Assembly (NCBI RefSeq): GCF_002976435.1
Contig: NZ_PUGF01000018.1
Span: 52,695-116,694 of the forward strand
Direction of reading: 5' to 3'
From: Solimicrobium silvestre
GTDB lineage: Bacteria; Pseudomonadota; Gammaproteobacteria; Burkholderiales; Burkholderiaceae_D
Length of the DNA: 64,000 bases
Part shown: positions 29,318 through 38,114 of the stretch, piece after piece
Numbering within the stretch: the first letter of the stretch is position 1
Layout of the letters: every line of letters begins with the position of its first letter
Position numbers and translations under genes: made by a program
The notes under the pieces: generated by a model
The model's input: only the letters and a program-made list of their open reading frames with translations
Database searches by the model: none
Told to the model about the DNA's origin: nothing

Positions 29318-30594
29318 TGCGTAGTTTTGTTTTTAAGAGTAGCGATCAAGTGATGTCTAACAAGTTAAATAGCGCCAAATTTGCTCTGCTGGCGGTGAGT
29401 TGCTGCGCATTCGTTTGTGTCGCCGCCGCTGTGCCAGCAAAGCCTGCGCCAACACGCCCAACGGCGGTAGCAATGCCAGCATCCGCATTAACGCCAGACC
29501 CGGATGCAATGCTGATTGAAGTCTATAAATTGCTGGCTCAGAACCAATTAAACTCAGCGCAAGCTCTGGCTGACAAATTGGTAGAGGCCTACCCGACGTT
29601 TCGCTTAGGCCACTTGGTTCGGGGTGATTTGCTGATGATGCATAGCTTCCCAGTCTCCACATTTGGTGCCGCAACAAATGCACCGCCAGATAAGCTGAAA
29701 GAATTACGCGATGAAGCCAGGGCGCGGATTAAATCATTAAGTGAAAGACCAAACCCCGAGCTAATTCCAAGGGCGATTCTGCAACTTCGCGATGACCAGA
29801 AACACGTTTTAGTAGTTGATGCCAAGCGCTCACGCTTATATGTGTATGAAAATCAGGCCGGACATCTCAAATTCATTTCGGATTACTACATCACCCAAGG
29901 TAAATTAGGGGTAGAAAAAAGTAAAGCCGGCGACCAAAAAACTCCGCTTGGCGTGTACTACATCACCAGCCATGTACCGGGCGCCAAATTATCTGATTTT
30001 TATGGCTCGGGCGCGTTGCCGATTAATTATCCCAACGAATGGGATAAGGTAAATGGGCGCAGCGGCTCTGGCATTTGGCTGCATGGCACGCCATCCAACA
30101 GTTTCAGCCGCCCTCCCCTTGATTCTGACGGTTGTCTGGTACTGACTAACCCGGATCTGAAAAAATTATCTGAAACGGTAGAAATCGGCAAAACACCTGT
30201 TGTCATTAGCGAGCAAGTTGAATTTATTACGCTGTCAAAATGGAATGCTGAACGCGATCTGGCCACAAAATTAATTAATGATTGGCGCCTGGACGTAGAA
30301 AGCAAAAGCAGCAAACGCTGGCTGAGTAACTACTCAAGCAGCTTTAAAAATGCCCAAGGCGAAAGTCTACCGGTCTGGTTTGACAAACAACAAATTCTAT
30401 TTGCTGGCGCAGCAGATATCAGCATTAAATTAAGTGACGTAACAGTATTTAATTACCCGGGCAAAGGTAATATGTTGGTCAGCACGTTTACCCAAGAATC
30501 ACGTTATGGAAAAAATCGTAATGTGACTCGAAAACGCCAGTATTGGGCAAAAGAAGCAAATCGTTGGAAAATTATTTTCGAAGGCGTAATTTAA
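29317..30594 (+). CDS. L,D-transpeptidase (YkuD/ErfK family) with C-terminal Cds6-like domain
   Basis: Predicted periplasmic cysteine transpeptidase that cross-links peptidoglycan or attaches proteins to it. The start ATG at 29317 overlaps the previous stop (TAATG), and a later ATG at 29353 also gives a good signal peptide. The YkuD domain (about 155-295) carries the active-site H-G-T and, 14 residues on, S-D-G-C. A C-terminal region (about 305-425, NDWRLDVESKSSKRWLSNYS) resembles that of the upstream protein. The N-terminal mature part has a short TPR-like stretch. It forms an operon with the TPR protein and probably with the cyclophilins downstream. Confidence 0.85.
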   Translation: MRSFVFKSSDQVMSNKLNSAKFALLAVSCCAFVCVAAAVPAKPAPTRPTAVAMPASALTPDPDAMLIEVYKLLAQNQLNSAQALADKLVEAYPTFRLGHLVRGDLLMMHSFPVSTFGAATNAPPDKLKELRDEARARIKSLSERPNPELIPRAILQLRDDQKHVLVVDAKRSRLYVYENQAGHLKFISDYYITQGKLGVEKSKAGDQKTPLGVYYITSHVPGAKLSDFYGSGALPINYPNEWDKVNGRSGSGIWLHGTPSNSFSRPPLDSDGCLVLTNPDLKKLSETVEIGKTPVVISEQVEFITLSKWNAERDLATKLINDWRLDVESKSSKRWLSNYSSSFKNAQGESLPVWFDKQQILFAGAADISIKLSDVTVFNYPGKGNMLVSTFTQESRYGKNRNVTRKRQYWAKEANRWKIIFEGVI

Positions 30595-30653
30595 GTTCAG
30601 CTTATTTAAGCTCAACTTTGTTTAAGTTCAACCACCTACTGAAAGAAGCCATC

Positions 30654-31445
30654 ATGCAACTACGTTCTTATTTGCGTCTACCTGTAGTAACTTTATTGTC
30701 GGGTTTATTGCTTAGCACCGCCTGTCTGGCTGCCGAACCAGCGTCTTCTGCACCGCAGGTTGAATTAAAAACTAACGTAGGAACTATCGTTCTAGAACTG
30801 TATCCGGATGCTGCGCCTAAAACCGTTAAAAATTTTTTACAGTACGTAAAAAGTGGTTTTTACACCGGCACTATTTTCCACCGCGTCATTGATAATTTCA
30901 TGATTCAAGGTGGCGGAATGGGTAAAGACTTAAAAGAAAAGAAAATGAATGCCCCTATTCCATTAGAAGCACAAATGGCGATAGATCATGGTCTTAAAAA
31001 TGATATTGGCACTATTGCAATGGCACGCGAAGAAAAACCGAATACAGCTACTTCAGAATTTTTTATTAATGTCGCAAATAATGACTTTTTAAATCCGATG
31101 ACGTTGCCTGATGGTGACCCAGTACAATTTACGCGTCATGGAAAACTTCAAACGCTGCCGCGCGCTCAAGCCTTATTGATTTCCGCTGGATATGCGCCAT
31201 TTGGCCGCGTGATTCAAGGCATGGATGTGGTAAATCAAATTAAAGTAGTGCAAACCGATGCGGTTGGTGAAAACCAAAATCTGCCTAGAAAACCAATTAT
31301 CGTTTTATCTGCCAAAATTCTTAAAACACATATAAAACCGAAATCAATCGAGGAACAAACAGCATCATCTGCCGTACCTGCAGTGACGACTCCAGTACCT
31401 GCAACTGAACCAGCAACACCGCAAACTGCACCACAAACGAATTAA
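30654..31445 (+). CDS. ppiA: Periplasmic peptidyl-prolyl isomerase (cyclophilin)
   Basis: Catalyses cis-trans isomerisation of proline bonds in exported proteins. The chosen ATG at 30654 gives a signal peptide (ending ACLAAEP) and 263 residues; the longer frame from 30543 overlaps the previous gene and has no good start. The cyclophilin domain carries F-H-R-V-I-D-x-F-M-I-Q-G-G-G and the S-E-F-F-I-N-V segment. The C-terminal 30 residues are a Pro/Thr/Ala-rich tail not needed for the fold. A second cyclophilin follows. Confidence 0.92.
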   Translation: MQLRSYLRLPVVTLLSGLLLSTACLAAEPASSAPQVELKTNVGTIVLELYPDAAPKTVKNFLQYVKSGFYTGTIFHRVIDNFMIQGGGMGKDLKEKKMNAPIPLEAQMAIDHGLKNDIGTIAMAREEKPNTATSEFFINVANNDFLNPMTLPDGDPVQFTRHGKLQTLPRAQALLISAGYAPFGRVIQGMDVVNQIKVVQTDAVGENQNLPRKPIIVLSAKILKTHIKPKSIEEQTASSAVPAVTTPVPATEPATPQTAPQTN

Positions 31446-31451
31446 CCCAAT

Positions 31452-31474
31452 ACCCACTCAATGCGGGTGTTTTT
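31452..31474 (+). terminator. Weak hairpin with T-run between ppiA and ppiB
   Basis: ACCCAC and GCGGGT pair around a 5-base loop (one mismatch) and are followed by GTTTTT. It could attenuate read-through from ppiA into ppiB. Confidence 0.4.
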
Positions 31475-31509
31475 AACCCTCATTAAAACCACTATGAAAG
31501 AATGAAATC

Positions 31510-31998
31510 ATGGCCGTCTTACTTACTACTAACCATGGCAACATCAAAATTGAATTAGACGCAGAAAAAGCGCCTAAAACAGTCGCTAATTTTTTAGCCT
31601 ATGTTGCTGATGACTTCTACACAAACACCATTTTTCATCGCGTTATTGATGGCTTCATGATCCAAGGCGGCGGTTTTGAGCCTGGTATGAAACAAAAAGC
31701 GACCAATGACCAAATTGAAAACGAAGCAAAAAATGGCTTGAAAAATGTCAAGTATTCACTTGCCATGGCACGTACTTCTGACCCTCATTCCGCTTCCGCT
31801 CAGTTTTTCATTAACCTGACCAACAACAGCTTCCTGGATTTTCCAGGTCAAGATGGTTGGGGCTATTGTGTATTCGGTTCCGTTATTGAAGGTATGGATG
31901 TCGTAGATAAAATCAAATCTGTCAAAACTACCCGTAGCGGCATGTTCCAAGACGTACCAGCTGAAGATGTTGTGATTATTAAGGCTGAAGTAATCTAA
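31510..31998 (+). CDS. ppiB: Cytoplasmic peptidyl-prolyl isomerase B (cyclophilin)
   Basis: 162 residues, no signal peptide, so the cytoplasmic counterpart of the preceding gene. The cyclophilin core shows [15 protein letters not shown] and S-A-Q-F-F-I-N-L near residue 100. Length and motifs are normal for PpiB. lpxH follows after only 7 bases, an arrangement common in betaproteobacteria. Confidence 0.95.
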   Translation: MAVLLTTNHGNIKIELDAEKAPKTVANFLAYVADDFYTNTIFHRVIDGFMIQGGGFEPGMKQKATNDQIENEAKNGLKNVKYSLAMARTSDPHSASAQFFINLTNNSFLDFPGQDGWGYCVFGSVIEGMDVVDKIKSVKTTRSGMFQDVPAEDVVIIKAEVI

Positions 31999-32005
31999 GC
32001 ATGCA

Positions 32006-32842
32006 ATGAGCGACTCTTCATCTAAAGCGGCTTCTAAAGCTGCAAATCAAGATGCGGATCAATTAGCGCGACCCAAAGCGGTCGCGCTTTTTATTTCTGA
32101 TCTCCATCTGCAAGCTGAAATGCCGGCCACAACCGCCGCCTTTTTGACATTTTTAGAACAACACGGCACTAAAGCAGAACAACTCTATTTGCTCGGCGAT
32201 ATTTTTGAGTACTGGGCTGGTGATGACGATCTAAGCTCCCCTTTTCCGCAACAAATTGCGCAAGCTTTACGACGCGTAAGCGATGCTGGCGTGGCCTTAT
32301 TTTGGATGGCTGGCAACCGTGATTTTTTAGTTGGCAATGCATTTTCCGCCGCAACTAACGCAACGTTACTCACCGACCCACACATACTAGAATACAACTC
32401 TCAACGTTACTTGATTACCCACGGCGATCAACTTTGCACCGACGATATCGCTTATCAAACTTTCCGCGCACAGGTACGTCAACCAGAATGGCAAACAGCA
32501 TTTTTGGCGCGCCCGTTAGCAGAACGCAAAGCACTGATCAGCGCCATGCGTCGCCAAAGTCAATTGCATCAAAAAGAACAGATGCAACACTCAGAGATGA
32601 TTATGGATGTGAATCTTGAGGCGGTGAGCAAACTATTCGCCAGCAGTAATACCCACACCATGATTCATGGGCACACACATCGTCCGGCATTACACCGGGA
32701 CGAGGGAAATTCACGTTATGTGCTATCCGACTGGGACAGAGATACTGATAGCGGACATTTACGTGGCGACTGGTTGGCGCTACAAGCCGATGGCAGCCTG
32801 CAACGCTATAACGCGCTTGGGAATCCTGTAACGAGTCATTAA
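32006..32842 (+). CDS. lpxH: UDP-2,3-diacylglucosamine diphosphatase
   Basis: Fourth step of lipid A synthesis, giving lipid X; peripheral inner-membrane, manganese-dependent. The 278-residue protein has the calcineurin-type metal motifs in order: S-D-L-H-L (near 30), G-D-I-F-E-Y-W (near 64), G-N-R-D-F (near 108), H-G-D (near 139) and H-G-H-T-H (near 221). The first 24 residues are Ser/Ala-rich and precede the usual family start. It lies 7 bases after ppiB and is probably co-transcribed. Confidence 0.95.
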   Translation: MSDSSSKAASKAANQDADQLARPKAVALFISDLHLQAEMPATTAAFLTFLEQHGTKAEQLYLLGDIFEYWAGDDDLSSPFPQQIAQALRRVSDAGVALFWMAGNRDFLVGNAFSAATNATLLTDPHILEYNSQRYLITHGDQLCTDDIAYQTFRAQVRQPEWQTAFLARPLAERKALISAMRRQSQLHQKEQMQHSEMIMDVNLEAVSKLFASSNTHTMIHGHTHRPALHRDEGNSRYVLSDWDRDTDSGHLRGDWLALQADGSLQRYNALGNPVTSH

Positions 32843-32888
32843 AATTAGCTGCAAAAATAAGTTACTTAAGCATTTACAAGGAGCGGCC

Positions 32889-33305
32889 ATGCAGGAAAAC
32901 AAAACCAAGGCTACGGATGCGAGCGTAGAGAGCTATCTCTCAGCCATTGAAGACGAAGCAAGACGCATGGACTGTACCGCCTTAAATAAACTGATTAGCA
33001 AGGCACTCAACGAACCGCCGAAGATGTGGGGCGCAAGCATAGTCGGGTTTGGCAGCTATCACTACAAGTATGAAAGTGGCCGCGAAGGCGATTCGTGCCT
33101 GACAGGCTTCTCATCCCGAAAAGGTGACATTAGTATCTATCTGGTCGCAGATTTCCCTGGGCAAGACGAGCTTCTTGAGCGACTTGGCAAGCATAAGAGG
33201 GGGAAGGGATGCTTATACGTTCGTCAGCTAAGCGAAATTGATCTTAACGTACTGGAACAACTAATCGTCGGCTCCGTCGCAGAGCGTAAGCTGCGTCACA
33301 TCTAG
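32889..33305 (+). CDS. DUF1801-family protein
   Basis: A 138-residue cytosolic protein. The pattern M-W-G-A-S-I-V-G-F-G-S-Y-H-Y-K-Y followed by G-F-S-S-R-K-G-D-I-S-I-Y and a Y-V-R-Q-L-S-E-I-D segment is typical of DUF1801 (YdhG-like) proteins, whose function is not established. A GGAG ribosome-binding site precedes the ATG. It is 46 bases after lpxH and may be read with it. Confidence 0.8.
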   Translation: MQENKTKATDASVESYLSAIEDEARRMDCTALNKLISKALNEPPKMWGASIVGFGSYHYKYESGREGDSCLTGFSSRKGDISIYLVADFPGQDELLERLGKHKRGKGCLYVRQLSEIDLNVLEQLIVGSVAERKLRHI

Positions 33306-33395
33306 AGCTATCTAGCGTCACGAAAAATGGGAAATTACTCAAAAATCAGCGCATTAACTATGATTTCCGCACTTAATCACCAATAAAGAAAAGTA

Positions 33396-33617
33396 ATGAT
33401 GAATACTGCTTTAAAACAAAAAATAATTGAAGTTTGCGATAAGAAAGTAGCGCAAAAAGGTTCCGATGTTGGATTATCGTTTTACGCCTTTTTCGCGAAC
33501 AAGAATGATGATCCGGCACGCCTGATGGAAGCGGCAACTTGGTGGATTAGTACCCACCAGTTAGATCATTTTGAAAAGGCAATCAAGATTAAAAAACTTG
33601 CTGAAGAGACGCTTTAA
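33396..33617 (+). CDS. Small conserved protein, probably DUF6500 family
   Basis: A 73-residue protein with a clean frame and composition (IIEVCDKKVAQKGSDVG, SFYAFFANKN, WWISTHQLDHFEKA) that looks like a conserved small domain; I recall it as DUF6500 but cannot check. It has no signal or membrane segment. No function can be inferred. It sits between the DUF1801 gene and the convergent endopeptidase gene. Confidence 0.65.
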   Translation: MMNTALKQKIIEVCDKKVAQKGSDVGLSFYAFFANKNDDPARLMEAATWWISTHQLDHFEKAIKIKKLAEETL

Positions 33618-33654
33618 TTCCAGCACAAAGTCGCTCTAATAAGCAGTTTGCGAA

Positions 33655-34488
33655 CTAAGCGCGTTGCTTGTTATGGCGTGTTTTTACCACGGCGACTTTT
33701 TCATCTGACACGAAACGGCGCACGTTCATGGCGTCTCTATTGCGGGTTGAATTTGCACCCGCGTTCAAGAGCACCATAATCACGTTTTTACCAGCTGCTT
33801 TAATTTTCATGATGATGCAGCGTCCTGCTTCGGTGGTGTAGCCAGTTTTTGACAGCATAATATCCCAACCTTTTTTACCGACAAAACCATTGGTGTTGTG
33901 GTATTCCACTTGGCGACCTTTGATACTAATCATGTCGCGGCTGTCGGTGGTGATGCGGGTGATATCAGTGTATTGCGACGCAGCCGATGCCATTTTCACT
34001 AAATCGGATGCAGTTGAGGTGTTATGGAATGATAAACCGGTTGGTTCTTCAATTGTGGTGTGGGTCATGCCCAAGGCGAGCAGCTTGGCGTGCACGGCTG
34101 CTTCAAAAGCGACTATGCCACCCGGATAAGTACGCGCCAAAGAAGCGGCAGCACGGTTATCCGACGACATCAAAGCTAATTGCAACACGTCTTTTCTCGG
34201 TAAAGTCGCGCCGACCGGAACCCGCGAAGTGCTGTGTTTAATAACGTCCACATCTTGCTCATCAATGCTGATCGGTGCTTCCATATCTTGCTTGGCATCG
34301 ATCACCACCATGGCGGTCATTAATTTGGTTAATGAAGCGATAGGCACCACATTGTCGGCATTTTTCTCAAGCAAAACCTGTCCGCTATTTTCGTCGATCA
34401 CTAATGCCGATTGCGAGCCAAACGGCAAGGCAAATGCAGAGGTCGTTATGAGGAGTAAACAAGCCGCGGAGAGTTTGATGAGTTTCAT
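33655..34488 (-). CDS. pbpG: D-alanyl-D-alanine endopeptidase, PBP7 type
   Basis: Periplasmic serine peptidase that cuts D-Ala-meso-DAP cross-links in peptidoglycan. Starting at the ATG at 34488 gives 277 residues with a signal peptide ending S-A-F-A. All three penicillin-binding motifs are present: S52-x-x-K55 (ASLTK), S-D-N (109-111) and K-T-G (214-216). The C-terminus is basic (KTRHNKQRA). An in-frame TTG at 34500 could extend it by four residues. The gene is transcribed alone, convergent with the small DUF gene. Confidence 0.93.
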   Translation of the reverse strand: MKLIKLSAACLLLITTSAFALPFGSQSALVIDENSGQVLLEKNADNVVPIASLTKLMTAMVVIDAKQDMEAPISIDEQDVDVIKHSTSRVPVGATLPRKDVLQLALMSSDNRAAASLARTYPGGIVAFEAAVHAKLLALGMTHTTIEEPTGLSFHNTSTASDLVKMASAASQYTDITRITTDSRDMISIKGRQVEYHNTNGFVGKKGWDIMLSKTGYTTEAGRCIIMKIKAAGKNVIMVLLNAGANSTRNRDAMNVRRFVSDEKVAVVKTRHNKQRA

Positions 34489-34956
34489 CTTGAATGCCAA
34501 TCAGTAAATCAGTAGTTATCGCGGCCAAAAGTTGTCGCGCTGCTGATTCTAACGCGTCTCAAGTGCTTTCCGTTGAACAATATTTCGTTTTTTGTTAAAT
34601 ATTTTCAAAAAAGCCAATTTGGCATACCTAAGTATATTTTCACCAATGTCATTAAATCAGCATTTATATATATTGAGGTAAAAATATACTATTGGAATTT
34701 GCTGTTTTTATACTTCTGTACGCTATTCGATAGGTTAAATAATTTCAAAAAACTGGGGAGTATATAAATTGAAGCCTAATAAACCAATAACATCATCCTT
34801 ACGCAGAATGACAATTTGTTTATGTGTGCCAATTGTCTTTTCAGCTCTATCTAAATTTTCAATCACGCATTAAAATCTGGCGTTTTCGGCCTACCCGCCC
34901 TCCTCACCAATTCAGCCCAACCTTTTCGTGGGCATGATTTTTCGAAAACACATCGC
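34489..34956. other. Divergent AT-rich intergenic region between pbpG and the amino-acid permease
   Basis: 468 bases without a convincing gene. A 64-codon frame at 34573-34767 is AT-rich, full of Phe/Tyr/Ile, has no ribosome-binding site, and is rejected. The region must contain both divergent promoters. No long inverted repeat was seen. Confidence 0.5.
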
Positions 34957-36396
34957 ATGCATATGTCCACAAAAACAACGCCAATCTCGCTAATGGCAAG
35001 AATGCTACGCACCAAGCCTATCGAAGCCCTGCTCTCGCATGAAGAAGAATCTGGCGGCAGCTTGCGCCGTAACATCACCCTATTTCAATTGACGATGCTA
35101 GGCGTGGGCGCGACCATTGGAACCGGTATTTTTGTGATACTTGGCGACGCCGTTCCAAAGGCTGGGCCGGGCGTGATTTTGTCTTTCATCATTGCCGGAA
35201 TTACGGCTGGACTGACCGCACTGTGTTACGCCGAATTAGCTTCAACTATCCCCGCTTCCGGCTCCTCTTATTCATACACTTACGCGACCATGGGAGAAAT
35301 GGTCGCTTACCTGGTCGGCTGGTGTTTGCTGCTGGAATACGGCATCTCAGCTTCGGCAATTGCGGTGGGCTGGGGACAGTATTTGAATGAATTATCGTTC
35401 GATGTATTGGGCATGCGCATGCCGGACGCAATTGCCAATCCACCGGGAGTAAATGGCGGGATATTTAATTTACCTGCCGTGATTCTGGTGTTTATGTGCT
35501 GCGCCTTATTGATGCGGGGAGCTAAAGAATCCGCACGTGCCAACGCGATTATGGTGGTGATTAAAATCGCGGTACTGATCATGTTTATCTTGATCGGCAT
35601 GACCGCGTTCCACTCAACTAACCTGCACCCCTTTATGCCGATGGGGATTAGCGGCGTGGGCGCGGCGGCTTCCAGTATTTTCTTTTCTTATATCGGGATA
35701 GATGCGATTTCAACAGCCAGCGAAGAGGTGCAAAATCCGAAGCGCACGCTGCCATTAGCGATTTTATTTTCACTGGCGATAGTGACGACACTGTACGTGT
35801 TGGTGGCATTGGTGGGCGTTGGCACGCAACCGTATACAGAATTTAGCGGCAACGAAGCGGGTCTGGTGCATATCTTGCGACGCATTACTGGCGCAGCCTG
35901 GCCAGCGATGATTTTGTCGATGGGCGCGATCATTTCTATCTTCAGCATCACGCTGGTGGTTCTGTATGGTCAAACCAGGATTTTATTTGCGATGGCGCGT
36001 GATGGTATGCTGCCAAAAATTTTTGCCAAGGTCGATCCTCGCACCCAAACACCGCGCCAAAACACAATTATTGTCGGGACTCTGGTGGCCATTGCGGCGG
36101 CGCTGGTGCCGTTAGATGTGTTGGCCGATTTAACCAGCATGGGAACGCTGGTGGCGTTTGGTATCGTCTCGATTGGGGTGATCATTTTGCGACGTACCCG
36201 CCCGGAATTAGTGCGCGGCTTTAAAGTACCTCTGTTTCCGCTGGTGCCAATTTTAAGCGTGCTGTTTTGCGCCTACCTTATCGTGGGGCTACCAACGCAT
36301 ACCTTTATCTTGTTCGCTGCCTGGCTATCGTTCGCTTTGATATTTTATTTTTGCTACAGCATGCATCATTCAAAGCTAGAGAAAAAAGCTGACTGA
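34957..36396 (+). CDS. APC-family amino-acid permease (cationic amino-acid transporter type)
   Basis: A 479-residue inner-membrane transporter with about 12 hydrophobic segments. The N-terminal conserved loop G-V-G-A-T-I-G-T-G-I-F-V in helix 1 and the segment C-Y-A-E-L-A-S-T-I-P-A-S-G-S-S-Y-S-Y are the hallmarks of the APC superfamily, CAT/YhdG branch. The helix 6 segment F-F-S-Y-I-G-I-D-A-I-S-T-A-S-E-E fits the same group. The substrate is not predictable beyond amino acids. Two ATGs six bases apart (34957, 34963) could start it. No regulator or partner is adjacent. Confidence 0.88.
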   Translation: MHMSTKTTPISLMARMLRTKPIEALLSHEEESGGSLRRNITLFQLTMLGVGATIGTGIFVILGDAVPKAGPGVILSFIIAGITAGLTALCYAELASTIPASGSSYSYTYATMGEMVAYLVGWCLLLEYGISASAIAVGWGQYLNELSFDVLGMRMPDAIANPPGVNGGIFNLPAVILVFMCCALLMRGAKESARANAIMVVIKIAVLIMFILIGMTAFHSTNLHPFMPMGISGVGAAASSIFFSYIGIDAISTASEEVQNPKRTLPLAILFSLAIVTTLYVLVALVGVGTQPYTEFSGNEAGLVHILRRITGAAWPAMILSMGAIISIFSITLVVLYGQTRILFAMARDGMLPKIFAKVDPRTQTPRQNTIIVGTLVAIAAALVPLDVLADLTSMGTLVAFGIVSIGVIILRRTRPELVRGFKVPLFPLVPILSVLFCAYLIVGLPTHTFILFAAWLSFALIFYFCYSMHHSKLEKKAD

Positions 36397-36416
36397 TCTT
36401 TACTTGGCTGCTTTGC

Positions 36417-36530
36417 GTAGGGTGGGCACGGTTTCCTCGTGCCCACGCGTAACCTCTAATAAACAATGGATTGTGTGAGAATATTATTAATCGAAAGTAA
36501 CGCGTGGGCACAAAACCCTGCCCACCCAAC
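36417..36530. repeat. REP-like double hairpin / imperfect inverted repeat
   Basis: Two arms of about 35 bases (36417-36453 and 36497-36530) are near reverse complements. Each arm itself folds: the left as GTGGGCACG / CGTGCCCAC with a 7-base loop, the right as GTGGGCA / TGCCCAC. The centre is AT-rich. This fits a paired REP (BIME-like) or short MITE placed between convergent genes. It may also act as a 3' end stabiliser or terminator for the permease and cysE transcripts. Confidence 0.65.
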
Positions 36531-36534
36531 AAGT

Positions 36535-37272
36535 TTACTCAACTAGCTTATTCAACTGTTCTGGATCAAATTGTTCCTGGCTGGCTTTTTCTTCACAGAC
36601 TATGCCAGCCTGTTTTAAGGCCAATTGCAAACTGAGAATTTGCTGCTCTTGCAGCGCCGCATGATCAATTAATTTATGCAGTGCTTTAGAAACAGGGTCA
36701 TCGCCACCTGCCGTGACACCATAAGCAGCAAACCGCGCTACGGCATCCTCACCCGCCTGCTTGGTAATAATATGCGCCGGATTACCCACTGCTGTAGCAC
36801 CTGCCGGCACGGCTTTGACTACCACCGAATTAGATCCCACTTTAGCTTCGGCACCAATGGTAAAACCACCCAACACCTGCGCACCCGCGCCGATAATCAC
36901 GCCACGCTCCAGCGTCGGATGGCGTTTTGCGCCTTTGGATAAAGAAGTACCGCCCAGCGTTACACCCTGATAAATCGTGCATTCGTCGCCAATCACCGCA
37001 GTTTCACCAATCACCACACCAAAGCCGTGATCGATAAAAACTCGACGACCGATTGTCGCTCCCGGGTGAATTTCAATTCCGGTTAACAAACGCGCAATAT
37101 GAGAAGTAAATCGCCCCAACCAATACCATTGATGCCGCCAAAAAAAGTGTGCCCAACGATGCATGACAATCGCGTGCAAACCGGGATAACAGGTCAGCAC
37201 TTCCCAGGCGCTTCTAGCAGCGGGGTCGCGTCGCATGATGTTTTGGATGTCTTCTCGGAGGCGGCTAAACAT
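36535..37272 (-). CDS. cysE: Serine O-acetyltransferase
   Basis: First step of cysteine synthesis, acetylating serine with acetyl-CoA. The 245-residue protein has an N-terminal helical domain ([26 protein letters not shown]) and a left-handed beta-helix of hexapeptide repeats (about 65-170), with [15 protein letters not shown] and Y-Q-G-V-T-L-G-G-T. The C-terminus extends about 60 residues past the helix. The gene has its own 275-base upstream region. It is not linked to a cysteine operon here. Confidence 0.95.
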   Translation of the reverse strand: MFSRLREDIQNIMRRDPAARSAWEVLTCYPGLHAIVMHRWAHFFWRHQWYWLGRFTSHIARLLTGIEIHPGATIGRRVFIDHGFGVVIGETAVIGDECTIYQGVTLGGTSLSKGAKRHPTLERGVIIGAGAQVLGGFTIGAEAKVGSNSVVVKAVPAGATAVGNPAHIITKQAGEDAVARFAAYGVTAGGDDPVSKALHKLIDHAALQEQQILSLQLALKQAGIVCEEKASQEQFDPEQLNKLVE

Positions 37273-37547
37273 GAATAAGGGCTATGTAAGAAAAATAATT
37301 CGGATCAGCATATTACCTTGTCCGCTACAATTCCGCTTGGCACTAGTCGCTTAAAATGCCACTTTTGTTTCCGAATTGATTTAACAAATCATTTTTTAAA
37401 ATACCCTGGTATTTTATTTAAATATCATCACATTGATAAGTAAAGACGTTGGGTATTTAATATACTGTCGAAAAATGACTTTTTTTATCGCATTGAATGC
37501 CATTAAATACGTTAAAAAATTCAAAAATTGGGGGATATTAAAACGAC

Positions 37548-38069
37548 TTAAAACTGTGTTGGCTTACTCAAATCAGCTGGGTTACGCGCTCCACGCCCCT
37601 TATGAGAAGTAGTGCCAGGGCTATCCGCGGATGATTTCTCTTCATTTCCTGAGCGCATTAGTTGCTCATACAAAAATTCCTGTACTAGCACGCGCTGCTT
37701 ATCATCCAAAGCATCAAACATCGTCAACCAAGTTTCATGGCTCTGCTGATCTTCCAACTGTGCGGCCTGCCTTTCACCGTCCAACTTAGCGTCAATATCA
37801 CGCAATTCCACATTCGGCGTTTGCACCATTTCGCGTACTAAATCATCCAATTTAATCCGGCGCAGCTCTTTAGCACGCATCAGGCTTCTTGTTTTAGCTT
37901 CGCTTTGCTGCCATAAAATTTGTTGATTGGCATTTAAATTCAATGATTTTTTCAGCTCAGGCAAACGCGCCATTAACGCGTCTGCACGCAAATCAAATAG
38001 CGACATAGCATGCACTGAACATGCGGCAAAACATAATAAAGAAATCAATAAAAAACGTAATTTATTCAT
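37548..38069 (-). CDS. Spy/CpxP-like small periplasmic protein
   Basis: 173 residues with a signal peptide (about 1-21, ending C-S-V-H-A). The mature part is helical and charged and contains L-N-A-N-Q-Q-I-L-W-Q-Q, similar to the LTxxQ repeat of Spy/CpxP/ZraP proteins, which bind unfolded proteins or metals in the periplasm. The tail is Ser/Gly/Lys-rich. It starts 45 bases after the export operon on the same strand and may be its last gene, which would suggest an envelope-stress link. The family call is tentative. Confidence 0.6.
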   Translation of the reverse strand: MNKLRFLLISLLCFAACSVHAMSLFDLRADALMARLPELKKSLNLNANQQILWQQSEAKTRSLMRAKELRRIKLDDLVREMVQTPNVELRDIDAKLDGERQAAQLEDQQSHETWLTMFDALDDKQRVLVQEFLYEQLMRSGNEEKSSADSPGTTSHKGRGARNPADLSKPTQF

Positions 38070-38114
38070 GATTCAATTCACATTAGCAAAACATTAAATA
38101 ATTTAGGGGCAACA

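Noticed and set aside
34573..34767. 64-codon AT-rich frame between pbpG and the permease
   Set aside because: No ribosome-binding site, composition follows the AT-rich intergenic DNA, and no family pattern is recognised.
37398..37415. Palindrome AAAATACC-CT-GGTATTTT upstream of cysE
   Set aside because: Low-complexity AT-rich symmetry without T-run or clear promoter context. It could be an operator, but nothing else supports it.
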